Position numbers and translations under genes: made by a program
The notes under the pieces: generated by a model
What the model was told of the DNA's origin: nothing
What the model saw: the letters and a program-made list of their open reading frames with translations, nothing else
Database searches by the model: none
In this document: positions 43,836-51,669 of the stretch, in pieces
How positions within the stretch are numbered: the stretch's first letter is position 1
How the letters are laid out: each line of letters starts with the position of its first letter
Assembly (NCBI GenBank): GCA_024401335.1
Contig: JAKSLH010000007.1
Location: 1-64,000, forward strand
DNA length: 64,000 nt
Reading direction: 5' to 3'
Source: Bacteroidales bacterium
Lineage (GTDB): Bacteria; Bacteroidota; Bacteroidia; Bacteroidales; Marinilabiliaceae

Positions 43836-43843
43836 TATCTTTG
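43836..43843 (+). promoter_or_regulatory. -7 promoter element before the SiaC-like genes
   Basis: TATCTTTG matches TAnnTTTG, 29 bp before ATG 43873. It is the only promoter-like signal I see ahead of the long 43873-54228 gene run. No TTTG at the -33 spacing. Confidence 0.5.
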
Positions 43844-43872
43844 TAAATGTGAAATAAAAACTTGCAAGCAAA

Positions 43873-44235
43873 ATGAACACTCTAATTACAGGCTCGGACA
43901 GAACACCGACAATTTCGATGCAGGACGGCGTCTTCGCAATAACAGGCCGCTCGTACATGGAGAACTCGGTAGAGTTTTATGCTCCCGTGAAGAGATTGCT
44001 CGAGGAACATCAGGGTCCTCTTCATGTAGATATAGGCCTTGATTTTTTCAATACAAGTAGCTCTAAGTGCTTGATGGACTTGCTTTTCATCGTTGACAAG
44101 AAGGTGATGGCAGGTAACGAGTGTGACATCAAATGGTCGTATAAGACTGATGATGAAGATATGCGAGATGCTGCGGAAGAATTCCGTGATTTGTTGAAAC
44201 ATGTGCATGTTGAATTAGAAGAAATTGACGATTAG
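43873..44235 (+). CDS. SiaC-like (DUF1987) regulatory phosphoprotein, first copy
   Basis: A 120-aa DUF1987 protein. In Pseudomonas aeruginosa the family member SiaC is phosphorylated on a threonine by the kinase SiaB, dephosphorylated by SiaA, and when unphosphorylated activates the diguanylate cyclase SiaD. Here the equivalent block is FFNTSSSKCLMDLL with Thr61 the likely phospho-site, and 'GRSYMENSVEFYAPVKRLL' is the conserved N-terminal part. No SiaA, SiaB or GGDEF protein is encoded in the window. It is followed 2 bp later by a second copy. What it controls in Bacteroidales is unknown. Confidence 0.85.
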   Translation: MNTLITGSDRTPTISMQDGVFAITGRSYMENSVEFYAPVKRLLEEHQGPLHVDIGLDFFNTSSSKCLMDLLFIVDKKVMAGNECDIKWSYKTDDEDMRDAAEEFRDLLKHVHVELEEIDD

Positions 44236-44237
44236 CC

Positions 44238-44600
44238 GTGGTAGTCTTGTCCGAACAGTCAGAGAGGTGCCCGCATATAACGTTTGAGGGTGATACCTTG
44301 GTAGTAAAGGGCCGCTCGTATATGAACGATGCGGTGGATTACTATCGCCCTATACTAAAAGAGATTTCAGAGTTGAAGGTGGATTCTTTGCACGTAGTTG
44401 TCGAGATGGAATATTTCAATACAAGTAGCTCTAAATGCCTTCTTGAGCTTTTCAAGCGTGTGCTTCGTAAGCAGGAGAGTGGCATTGTTGCGGATATAGT
44501 GTGGAGATACTCGTCGAGTGCACCTGAGATGCAAGAAGTTGGTGAGGATTATCGTGATCTTCTCGATGGCATAAACTTTGACATCGAAAGCGTCGATTAG
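44238..44600 (+). CDS. SiaC-like (DUF1987) regulatory phosphoprotein, second copy
   Basis: A 120-aa paralogue of the preceding gene, starting with GTG 2 bp after its stop. The same blocks occur: 'GRSYMNDAVDYYRPILKEI' and YFNTSSSKCLLELF, with Thr62 as the likely phospho-site. Outside these blocks the two proteins differ considerably, for example in the N-terminal ten residues and the C-terminal acidic tail, so they probably have different partners. The DNA encoding the phospho-site is identical over 21 nt in the two genes. An LptF/G permease follows after 17 bp. Confidence 0.85.
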   Translation: MVVLSEQSERCPHITFEGDTLVVKGRSYMNDAVDYYRPILKEISELKVDSLHVVVEMEYFNTSSSKCLLELFKRVLRKQESGIVADIVWRYSSSAPEMQEVGEDYRDLLDGINFDIESVD

Positions 44601-44617
44601 TCTTCCGCAATAATGTG

Positions 44618-46114
44618 ATGAAAAAACTTCATAAATTTATACTTAAGAGTTACGCTGGCCCACTGGCTATGACGTTCTTCATCACAGTGTTTATCCTTGT
44701 AATGCAAGGGTTGTGGCGTTATGCCGATGATATAGTGGGCAAGGGTCTCGAAGTGAGCATAATGCTCGAACTCCTTTTTTACGTGGCTTTGCAAGTGGTG
44801 CCTATGGCTTTACCTCTTGCTATTCTTTTGGCTGCGTTGATGACATTCGGAAACTTAGGCGAAAATTATGAACTCACGGCCATAAAGGCTTCGGGTGTTT
44901 CGCTGTTCCGAATAATGCGTCCGCTGGTGACCCTGACTTTGATCCTGTCCGTTGTCGCTTTCTGGTTTTCAAATAATGTTTTGCCTGTTGCTAACCTCAA
45001 GTTCTATACTTTGCTTTATAGCGTTAGGCAGGCACGTCCAGAACTGGAGATAAGGGAAAAGGTCTATTATGATGGAGTTGACGGTTTTAGAATTAAGATA
45101 GACCGTAAGAATCCGAAGACCGGTATGATGTATGACCTTATCATTCATGATCATCGCGATAAGGTAAACAGAAATGTCAATGTGACAATGGCCGATTCTG
45201 GCAAGATGGATATCGATGACAAGCTGGGAGTCATTGTGTTGACACTTTATGATGGAACGACGTATGACGAAAAAGTGGCCTTCGGCAATGGACGAATGAC
45301 TGACAGGTCACGTCAGATGTATAGGCATGATGAGTTCTCGGAACAGATGGTGATTGTCAAAGTCGATGGCCTTGACTTTTCGCGTTCTGATGAGAGCATA
45401 TTCAAGACTAGTGATAGAATGAAGAATCTTGACCAGCTTGTGCATGATACTGATTCTTTGTACCAGGTTCGTGATTCTATAACTAGTGATCTTCATAAGA
45501 TGTCATCATCGTATGCAATGCGAAAGACACGCCATCGCTATGATAGCGATTCGATTTACAGTGTTGTTATCGACACTATGAAGGTTGTCCGTGTGGATAG
45601 CATTGTCGACCTGCTGAGGGATAGCGAAATACGTACTGCTCTTGAGACGGCTTTGCGACAGGCTAAGAACAACAAGCAGTTCGTTGACGAACGTAAGACT
45701 CTTTATAATCAGGAACAGTTGAAGGTTAATCGACATGAGATGGAGCAACATCGCAAGTTTACTATGCCAGTTGCTTGTCTTCTGTTTTTCTTTATAGGTG
45801 CTCCGCTTGGTGCTATTATCCGTAAAGGAGGATTGGGAATGCCGGTCGTTGTTTCGGTGTTCTTTTTCATATTTTATTATGTCACCGATACGTTTGGTGC
45901 AAAATGCGCTCGTGAAGGTGTCTGGCCTGTACCTTATGGCATGTGGATGTCCACAGCAATTTTGGCGGTCATCGGTGCATTCTTGACGTATAAGTCGGCT
46001 ACTGATTCGGCTCTGTTTAAGTCGGAGGCTTATCAGAAGATCATAGATAAGGTGGTTAAGGCTCTGAAGAAGAAAAAAAAGAATGTCGAGTGTTCAGAAT
46101 GTGACTCAGAATAA
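44618..46114 (+). CDS. LptF/LptG-family LPS export permease
   Basis: A 498-aa inner-membrane permease of the YjgP/YjgQ family, which with LptB extracts lipopolysaccharide from the inner membrane. Three helices flank the coupling segment '[19 protein letters not shown]' near the N-terminus. A large periplasmic beta-jellyroll region (about 130-370) includes a charged, Asp-rich helical insertion (about 270-360, '[22 protein letters not shown]') longer than in E. coli. Three C-terminal helices follow ('[27 protein letters not shown]'). The tail is very Lys-rich. ATG 44618 is preferred to GTG 44615. In Bacteroidota one such protein may pair with a paralogue elsewhere. Confidence 0.9.
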   Translation: MKKLHKFILKSYAGPLAMTFFITVFILVMQGLWRYADDIVGKGLEVSIMLELLFYVALQVVPMALPLAILLAALMTFGNLGENYELTAIKASGVSLFRIMRPLVTLTLILSVVAFWFSNNVLPVANLKFYTLLYSVRQARPELEIREKVYYDGVDGFRIKIDRKNPKTGMMYDLIIHDHRDKVNRNVNVTMADSGKMDIDDKLGVIVLTLYDGTTYDEKVAFGNGRMTDRSRQMYRHDEFSEQMVIVKVDGLDFSRSDESIFKTSDRMKNLDQLVHDTDSLYQVRDSITSDLHKMSSSYAMRKTRHRYDSDSIYSVVIDTMKVVRVDSIVDLLRDSEIRTALETALRQAKNNKQFVDERKTLYNQEQLKVNRHEMEQHRKFTMPVACLLFFFIGAPLGAIIRKGGLGMPVVVSVFFFIFYYVTDTFGAKCAREGVWPVPYGMWMSTAILAVIGAFLTYKSATDSALFKSEAYQKIIDKVVKALKKKKKNVECSECDSE

Positions 46115-46145
46115 AACTAAACTTGAAATACAAACTGTAATAGAA

Positions 46146-47357
46146 ATGTCAGACAAGAAATTAGACACAATAGAGGATGCGATTAAGGCGTTTGCCAATG
46201 GCGAATTTGTAATTGTCGTTGACGATGAAGATCGTGAAAATGAAGGTGACTTCATCATTGCTGCAGAAAAGATCACGCCTGAGAAGGTTAACTTCATGCT
46301 CAAGAACGGTCGTGGAGTGCTTTGTGCTCCTATTACAATGGATCGTTGCTGTGAATTGGAACTTGACCACATGGTCGGTAACAACACTTCAATACTTGGA
46401 ACACCTTTTACAGTTACAGTTGACAAGTTGGAGGGATGTACAACGGGTGTGTCTGCTCATGACCGTGCGGAAACAATAAAGGCGCTCGCTGATCCTAACT
46501 CTAAGCCAAGCACTTTTGGACGTCCTGGACATATCAACCCTCTTTATGCTCAGAATAAGGGCGTGCTTCGTCGCGCAGGACATACTGAAGCTGCTGTTGA
46601 CCTGGCTCGTCTGGCAGGATTGCAGCCTGCAGCTGCTCTGATTGAGATAATGAACGAGGATGGCACAATGGCTCGTCTCCCACAGCTTATGCAGATTGCT
46701 GAAAAGCATAACATGAAGATCATTACAATAAAGGATCTGATCCGTTATCGCTTGCAGAAGGAATCGATAATTGAGAAGGGTGTCGAGGTGAATCTCCCTA
46801 CTGATTATGGCGATTTCCATCTTATCCCATTCCGCCAGAAGTCAAATGGTAAGGAGCATATCGCTCTCATAAAGGGTACGTGGGAACCTGATGAGGCTAT
46901 TCTTGTCAGAGTTCACTCTTCATGTATGACTGGTGATATATTTGGCTCTAAGCGATGTGAATGTGGCGAACAGCTTCATAAGGCGATGCAGACAATAGAG
47001 AAAGAGGGAAAGGGTGTTATTATATATCTCAATCAAGAGGGTCGTGGCATTGGACTTATGGCTAAGATTGAGGCATACAAATTGCAGGAAGAGGGACTTG
47101 ATACCGTTGATGCTAACATACATCTTGGTTATGATGCGGATGAACGTGACTATGGTGTAGGTGCTTCTATATTGAATGAACTTGGTGTTCATAAGATGCG
47201 TCTTATGACTAATAACCCGATTAAACGTGTTGGTCTTGAGGGATTTGGACTAGAGATAGTTGAAAATGTACCTATCGAGATAACACCTAACATATATAAC
47301 AAAAAATACATGGAGACAAAGCGTGACCGTATGGGTCATACATTGCACTTCCGTTAA
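46146..47357 (+). CDS. ribBA: Bifunctional 3,4-dihydroxy-2-butanone-4-phosphate synthase / GTP cyclohydrolase II
   Basis: A 403-aa fusion catalysing the two entry reactions of riboflavin synthesis. The N-terminal RibB domain (about 1-200) has the acidic loop [14 protein letters not shown] and '[16 protein letters not shown]'. The C-terminal RibA domain (about 205-403) has the zinc-binding [17 protein letters not shown], '[11 protein letters not shown]' and '[17 protein letters not shown]'. ATG 46146 is preferred; an in-frame ATG at 46083 would overlap the permease gene by 32 bp and add 21 residues without family match. No FMN riboswitch is present, since it sits inside an operon. Confidence 0.95.
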   Translation: MSDKKLDTIEDAIKAFANGEFVIVVDDEDRENEGDFIIAAEKITPEKVNFMLKNGRGVLCAPITMDRCCELELDHMVGNNTSILGTPFTVTVDKLEGCTTGVSAHDRAETIKALADPNSKPSTFGRPGHINPLYAQNKGVLRRAGHTEAAVDLARLAGLQPAAALIEIMNEDGTMARLPQLMQIAEKHNMKIITIKDLIRYRLQKESIIEKGVEVNLPTDYGDFHLIPFRQKSNGKEHIALIKGTWEPDEAILVRVHSSCMTGDIFGSKRCECGEQLHKAMQTIEKEGKGVIIYLNQEGRGIGLMAKIEAYKLQEEGLDTVDANIHLGYDADERDYGVGASILNELGVHKMRLMTNNPIKRVGLEGFGLEIVENVPIEITPNIYNKKYMETKRDRMGHTLHFR

Positions 47358-47366
47358 TAGAATAAG

Positions 47367-48098
47367 ATGACAAAGGATATAGTCATAATTCCAACTTATA
47401 ATGAGAAGGAGAATATAACTGCAATGATAAATGCAGTGTTCTCTTTGTCTCACGATTTTGATATCCTCATCATTGATGATGGGTCTCCTGATGGTACAGG
47501 ACGTATTGTGAAGGATATGATGGCCAAATATGATGACTGTCTTTTCCTTATCGAGCGTCAAGGTAAGTTGGGATTGGGTACAGCCTATCTTACAGGTTTT
47601 AAGTGGGCTCTAGAGCATGGATATGATTACATATATGAGATGGATGCGGATTTTTCGCATTCACCAAGCGATTTGATTGATCTTCGTGACGCTTGTACCG
47701 AAGATGGTGCTGATCTAGCCATCGGTTCTAGATATATATCTGGTGTGAATGTTGTCAATTGGCCTATGGGACGTGTTCTGATGTCATATTTTGCATCAGT
47801 TTATGTACGCCTCGTGACAGGTATGAAGATTATGGACACAACAGCCGGATTTAAGTGCTATACACGTAAAGTCCTTGAGACAATAGATCTTGATAAGGTT
47901 AGGTTGAAGGGATATGGCTTTCAGATTGAGATGAAGTTTACCGCATGGAAGTTCGGATTCCGTATCGTCGAAGTTCCTATTATCTTCACCGACAGAAAAC
48001 AGGGAACATCTAAGATGAGTGGCGGTATCTTTAATGAAGCTGTGTGGGGCGTGATTAGCATGAAGATAAGAAGTTGGTTCAAAAGTTATAAACGATAG
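47367..48098 (+). CDS. Polyprenol-phosphate mannosyltransferase-like GT2 glycosyltransferase
   Basis: A 243-aa GT-A fold glycosyltransferase of family 2, similar to dolichol- or polyprenol-monophosphate mannose synthases. It shows IIPTYNEKENI, the nucleotide-sugar Asp pair in IIDDGSPDGTG, the metal-binding YEMDADFSHSP, 'AIGSRYISGVNVVNWPMGR' and 'FTDRKQGTSKMSGGI'. It lacks the C-terminal membrane helices of the longer type, so it would be peripheral. The product would donate sugar for envelope glycan or protein glycosylation. Spacers of 9 bp and 6 bp separate it from ribBA and pyrC. Confidence 0.9.
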   Translation: MTKDIVIIPTYNEKENITAMINAVFSLSHDFDILIIDDGSPDGTGRIVKDMMAKYDDCLFLIERQGKLGLGTAYLTGFKWALEHGYDYIYEMDADFSHSPSDLIDLRDACTEDGADLAIGSRYISGVNVVNWPMGRVLMSYFASVYVRLVTGMKIMDTTAGFKCYTRKVLETIDLDKVRLKGYGFQIEMKFTAWKFGFRIVEVPIIFTDRKQGTSKMSGGIFNEAVWGVISMKIRSWFKSYKR

Positions 48099-48104
48099 TA
48101 TAGT

Positions 48105-49436
48105 ATGAAAAGGCTCATTAGGAATATCGAGATTATCAATGAAGGTAAGCGCTTCGAGGGGTCTGTACTCATCGAAAATGATGTTATTGCAGCTATATTG
48201 CCAGCAAATGCCGACAATGATGCTGACGAAATCGTTGACGGGCGAGGCAAAATGCTTATTCCTGGTGTGATTGACGATCAAGTCCATTTTCGTGAGCCTG
48301 GCCTTACGCAAAAGGCCGATATAGCATCTGAGTCAATGGCTGCCGTAGCAGGTGGTGTGACTTCATACATGGAGATGCCTAATACGAAGCCACAGACAAC
48401 AACAATAGAGGCGCTAAATGAAAAATACGATATAGCGTCTCGTAAGTCGTTGGCTAATTATTCTTTCTATATAGGTGCTACTAACGACAATCTGGAGATA
48501 GTCAAGTCTATCGACTATAAAAGGGTTTGTGGCATAAAGCTTTTTATGGGTTCGTCAACAGGTAATATGCTTGTTGATAATGAGGAGACTCTGTCTGCTT
48601 TGTTCGAAGCTAAACCTGCTATTATTACCGCCCATTGTGAAGATGAGGCTACTATAAAGGCGAATCTTCAGGCGTATAAAGAAAAGTATGGAGATGACGT
48701 TCCATGGGAATGCCACGGAGAGATACGTTCGGCTGAGGCTTGTTACAAGTCTTCCGCTAAGGCTGCCGCACTGGCACGTAAATTTGGTGCTCGTCTGCAT
48801 ATCTTGCATCTGTCAACGGCCGATGAGATTGGCTTGCTCGACAAGGGTCCACATGAGGAACGAAAGATAACTGGTGAGGTTTGTGTGCATCATCTTTGGT
48901 TCACTGATGCAGATTATAAGGAGAAGAAGCAGTGGATAAAATGGAACCCGTCGATAAAGTCTAAGAAGGACCGAGATGCTTTGCGTGAAGCTGTTAAGGC
49001 TGGAGCTATTGAGGTTGTTGCAACAGATCATGCTCCTCATACTATAGAAGAGAAAACAGGTGGTAACTATTTTACAACACCATCTGGCGCTCCTCTTGTT
49101 CAGCATTCGCTTGTGACAATGCTTGAAATGGCTGAGCAGGGCATTTGGGATTATGAAACGGTTGTCGACATGATGTGTCATAAGCCTGCGCAGCTGTTCA
49201 ACGTTGAAAAAAGGGGCTTTATAAGACAAGGATATAAGGCCGATCTCGTTATCTTGGAGAAGGCTGAATGGAAGGTTGCTAAGGGTAATATCTTGTATAA
49301 ATGCGGATGGTCGCCTTTAGAGGATCAGACTTTCCATAATCGCGTATGCCAGACGTATGTAAATGGACATCTTGTGTATGATAAGGGTGTGATAGATTAT
49401 TCTTGTCGTGGTGAACGTTTGACATTCAACAGATAG
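48105..49436 (+). CDS. pyrC: Dihydroorotase with atypical first metal motif
   Basis: A 443-aa amidohydrolase of the class I dihydroorotase type, making dihydroorotate in pyrimidine synthesis. The chain has GVIDDQVHFREPG (residues 54-66): the first His of the usual HxH metal motif is Gln59, while His61 and Arg63 are kept. The other ligands are intact: the Lys in GIKLFMGSSTG (about Lys145, normally carbamylated), TAHCEDE, HILHLST and the catalytic Asp in ATDHAPHT. The rest of the fold looks complete, so it may be active with one altered metal site. It lies tightly between a glycosyltransferase and a small lipoprotein. Confidence 0.9.
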   Translation: MKRLIRNIEIINEGKRFEGSVLIENDVIAAILPANADNDADEIVDGRGKMLIPGVIDDQVHFREPGLTQKADIASESMAAVAGGVTSYMEMPNTKPQTTTIEALNEKYDIASRKSLANYSFYIGATNDNLEIVKSIDYKRVCGIKLFMGSSTGNMLVDNEETLSALFEAKPAIITAHCEDEATIKANLQAYKEKYGDDVPWECHGEIRSAEACYKSSAKAAALARKFGARLHILHLSTADEIGLLDKGPHEERKITGEVCVHHLWFTDADYKEKKQWIKWNPSIKSKKDRDALREAVKAGAIEVVATDHAPHTIEEKTGGNYFTTPSGAPLVQHSLVTMLEMAEQGIWDYETVVDMMCHKPAQLFNVEKRGFIRQGYKADLVILEKAEWKVAKGNILYKCGWSPLEDQTFHNRVCQTYVNGHLVYDKGVIDYSCRGERLTFNR

Positions 49437-49440
49437 CAAT

Positions 49441-49926
49441 ATGAGGAATATTTTTGGTATATTGGGATGTTTATTTGTCGCTATCACTTTCGTGGCATGC
49501 GGCAATGGCGGATCTTCTGCCAATAATGAACCTGCGTATGCTGATACAATAACGTATATGGTTTATATACGTCAACAAGACCCAACGGATGATTATGAGG
49601 CGTTTTATCTTTCTGGATTAGACGCTGAAAAGTTGGTGGAGGATATATATTCATCAGTGTTCCATAATCAGGCGCAAGCATACGACTTCACTACGGGAGA
49701 TCCTCTTTCGATAGATGATATAAAGACACGTGAAGTGGAATATCCTGATGTCTATTCACATGATAATGTGTCTGTAATACAGTTTACAGAGGCTTGGTCT
49801 TATGATAGTGAAGCTTTGTCGTTTCACAAGAAGGTCCTGAGCATCCACATAGGATATGGAAAACGTGATGAGACTGGATTTATTGAAACAAACTACCCGG
49901 GATTTATTATCCTAATGAATAACTAA
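49441..49926 (+). CDS. Small lipoprotein of unknown function
   Basis: A 161-aa lipoprotein, starting 4 bp after the pyrC stop. The signal peptide ends with a lipobox at Cys20 (TFVACG). The mature part has an acidic beginning ('ADTITYMVYIRQQDPTDDYEAF'), a central 'FTTGDPLSIDDIKTREVEYPDVYSHDN', and a beta-rich end ('VLSIHIGYGKRDETGFIETNYPGFIILMNN'). I do not recognise a family. Its stop overlaps an ATG in frame with the next gene, so it is probably coupled to the 5'-nucleotidase, and both should act in the envelope. Confidence 0.75.
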   Translation: MRNIFGILGCLFVAITFVACGNGGSSANNEPAYADTITYMVYIRQQDPTDDYEAFYLSGLDAEKLVEDIYSSVFHNQAQAYDFTTGDPLSIDDIKTREVEYPDVYSHDNVSVIQFTEAWSYDSEALSFHKKVLSIHIGYGKRDETGFIETNYPGFIILMNN

Positions 49927-49955
49927 TGAAATCAGATAACTTAGAAAAACCACTT

Positions 49956-51662
49956 ATGATGAAAAGAACAGTTTCTTTATTTGCACTGTTTTCAATGGCT
50001 GCAGTCGCAATGGCTCAGACTATTACAGTGTTGTATACGACCGATGTGCATGGAGCCATATTTCAATATGACTTCGCTCAGAATCGTGAGGTAAAGAATA
50101 GTATGTCTCAGACATATCAATATGTAAAGAGTGTTCGTGATACAACAGATAACGTTATTTTGCTCGATAATGGCGATTATCTGCAAGGTACTCCAGCTAC
50201 TTATTTTTATAACTATGTGAATACAGTATCTACTCACATCGTTGCTGCAGCATATAATTTCATGAAGGTTGATGCTGTGTCTGTGGGAAACCATGACATT
50301 GAAGCCGGACATGATGTGTACGACAATATTCGTAAGCAGTTCAATATGCCTATGCTTTCGGCGAATATCGTTGATAAAAAGACTGGTGAACCTTATTTCA
50401 CTCCTTACACTGTGATTGATCGTGGTGGAAAGAAGATCGCTGTCATAGGTCTTACAACTCCTCATATCCCTCACTGGTTGCCTGAATATCTTTGGGAAGG
50501 TATGGAGTTTGAAGATATGGTGGAATGTGCAGCAAAATGGATTAAGATCGTAAAGGAGAAGGAGACTCCTGATGTTATCATAGGTATGTTCCATGCTGGC
50601 TATGATTACACTTATGGTAACCAGACTGCAGATACTTATCGCAACGAGAATGCTTCGGTGCTTGTCGCTGAGCGTGTAAGTGGTTTCGACGCTATTCTTA
50701 TGGGACACGACCATAAGCTTTATAACGCTAAGGTGAAGAATCCAGAAGGCAAGGACGTGGTTGTTATTGATGCTGGTACCGCCTCTCGCAATATTGGTCA
50801 GTTGACTATTACTTTCGATGCTAATGGAACTCCTCAGGTTGATTCTAAGGTTGTCTCGCTTACCAATACTAAGGCTTCAGCTGAATTCGATAGCCAGTTT
50901 AGTGTTCAACAGAAGGCATTGGTTACTTATACACAGAAGGTCCTCGGAACAGTTGATGTGAATATCAACTCGGCAGATGCTTTGTTTGGCAATTCGGCTT
51001 TTGTGGATATCGTTCATGAGACAATGCTTAAGTACTCTAAGGCTGATATAAGTCTTTCTGCTCCACTTCTTCTTGGAGTTACAATACCTAAGGGCGACTT
51101 GAAGATTGGCCAGATGTTCAATATCTATCGTTATGAGAATATGCTCAATGTAATGACCCTTACTGGTGAGGAGATAAAGAAGTATCTTGAGTATAGCTAT
51201 AACCTTTGGGTGTCTAATCCATCAGAGACTGGTCATTTGTTAAATGTGAACAATCGTGGTCGTCTTGAAAAGAATTACTATAACTTTGATAGCGCAGCGG
51301 GAATTATCTACACTGTTAATCCTTTCAAGCCTTATGGAGAACGTGTAGAGATATCCTCTATGGCCAATGGAACTCCTTTTGATATGACTAAGATCTATAA
51401 GGTTGCTGTCAATAGCTATCGTTATAATGGTGGCGGTGGCCATCTGGAGCAGGGCTTGGGTTTGACTAAGGATCAGATCGCAGAGCGTCTTGTTGAGTCT
51501 GTTCGCCGTGATCTTCGCGGTATTCTTATTGATGATATTCAGGAATCTGGACATATCGGTCGCAAGCCATTAAACAACTGGAAGTTCGTACCTGAGAAGG
51601 ACTTGAGGGATGTCATCTCTAAGGATTATGATATGATATCAAATAGTAGACAATATAAATAA
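49956..51662 (+). CDS. Exported metallophosphatase / 5'-nucleotidase
   Basis: A 568-aa periplasmic enzyme of the UshA/YfkN type, hydrolysing 2',3'-cyclic nucleotides or 5'-nucleotides. After a signal peptide (MMKRTVSLFALFSMAAVAMAQ), the metallophosphatase domain has YTTDVHGA, LDNGDYLQGTP, VSVGNHDIEAG, FHAGYDYT and GHDHKLYNA. The C-terminal 5'-nucleotidase domain (about 325-520) binds the base, with 'YRYENMLNVMTLTGEEIKKYLEYS' and 'NGGGGHL'. An in-frame ATG at 49926 overlaps the preceding stop and is a serious alternative start; it would place ten extra residues before the signal peptide. It could salvage nucleotides for the cell. Confidence 0.92.
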   Translation: MMKRTVSLFALFSMAAVAMAQTITVLYTTDVHGAIFQYDFAQNREVKNSMSQTYQYVKSVRDTTDNVILLDNGDYLQGTPATYFYNYVNTVSTHIVAAAYNFMKVDAVSVGNHDIEAGHDVYDNIRKQFNMPMLSANIVDKKTGEPYFTPYTVIDRGGKKIAVIGLTTPHIPHWLPEYLWEGMEFEDMVECAAKWIKIVKEKETPDVIIGMFHAGYDYTYGNQTADTYRNENASVLVAERVSGFDAILMGHDHKLYNAKVKNPEGKDVVVIDAGTASRNIGQLTITFDANGTPQVDSKVVSLTNTKASAEFDSQFSVQQKALVTYTQKVLGTVDVNINSADALFGNSAFVDIVHETMLKYSKADISLSAPLLLGVTIPKGDLKIGQMFNIYRYENMLNVMTLTGEEIKKYLEYSYNLWVSNPSETGHLLNVNNRGRLEKNYYNFDSAAGIIYTVNPFKPYGERVEISSMANGTPFDMTKIYKVAVNSYRYNGGGGHLEQGLGLTKDQIAERLVESVRRDLRGILIDDIQESGHIGRKPLNNWKFVPEKDLRDVISKDYDMISNSRQYK

Positions 51663-51669
51663 TCAGAAA

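Noticed and set aside
46083-46145. Longer ribBA start overlapping the permease gene
   Set aside because: The 21 extra residues have no family match and the 32-bp overlap is unlikely; [11 protein letters not shown] is the usual beginning.
49441-49926. Small lipoprotein as a truncated GldN/PorN
   Set aside because: Only a short stretch (WSYDSEALSFHKKVLSI) recalls the C-terminal part of that family, and no other gld/por core genes are present.
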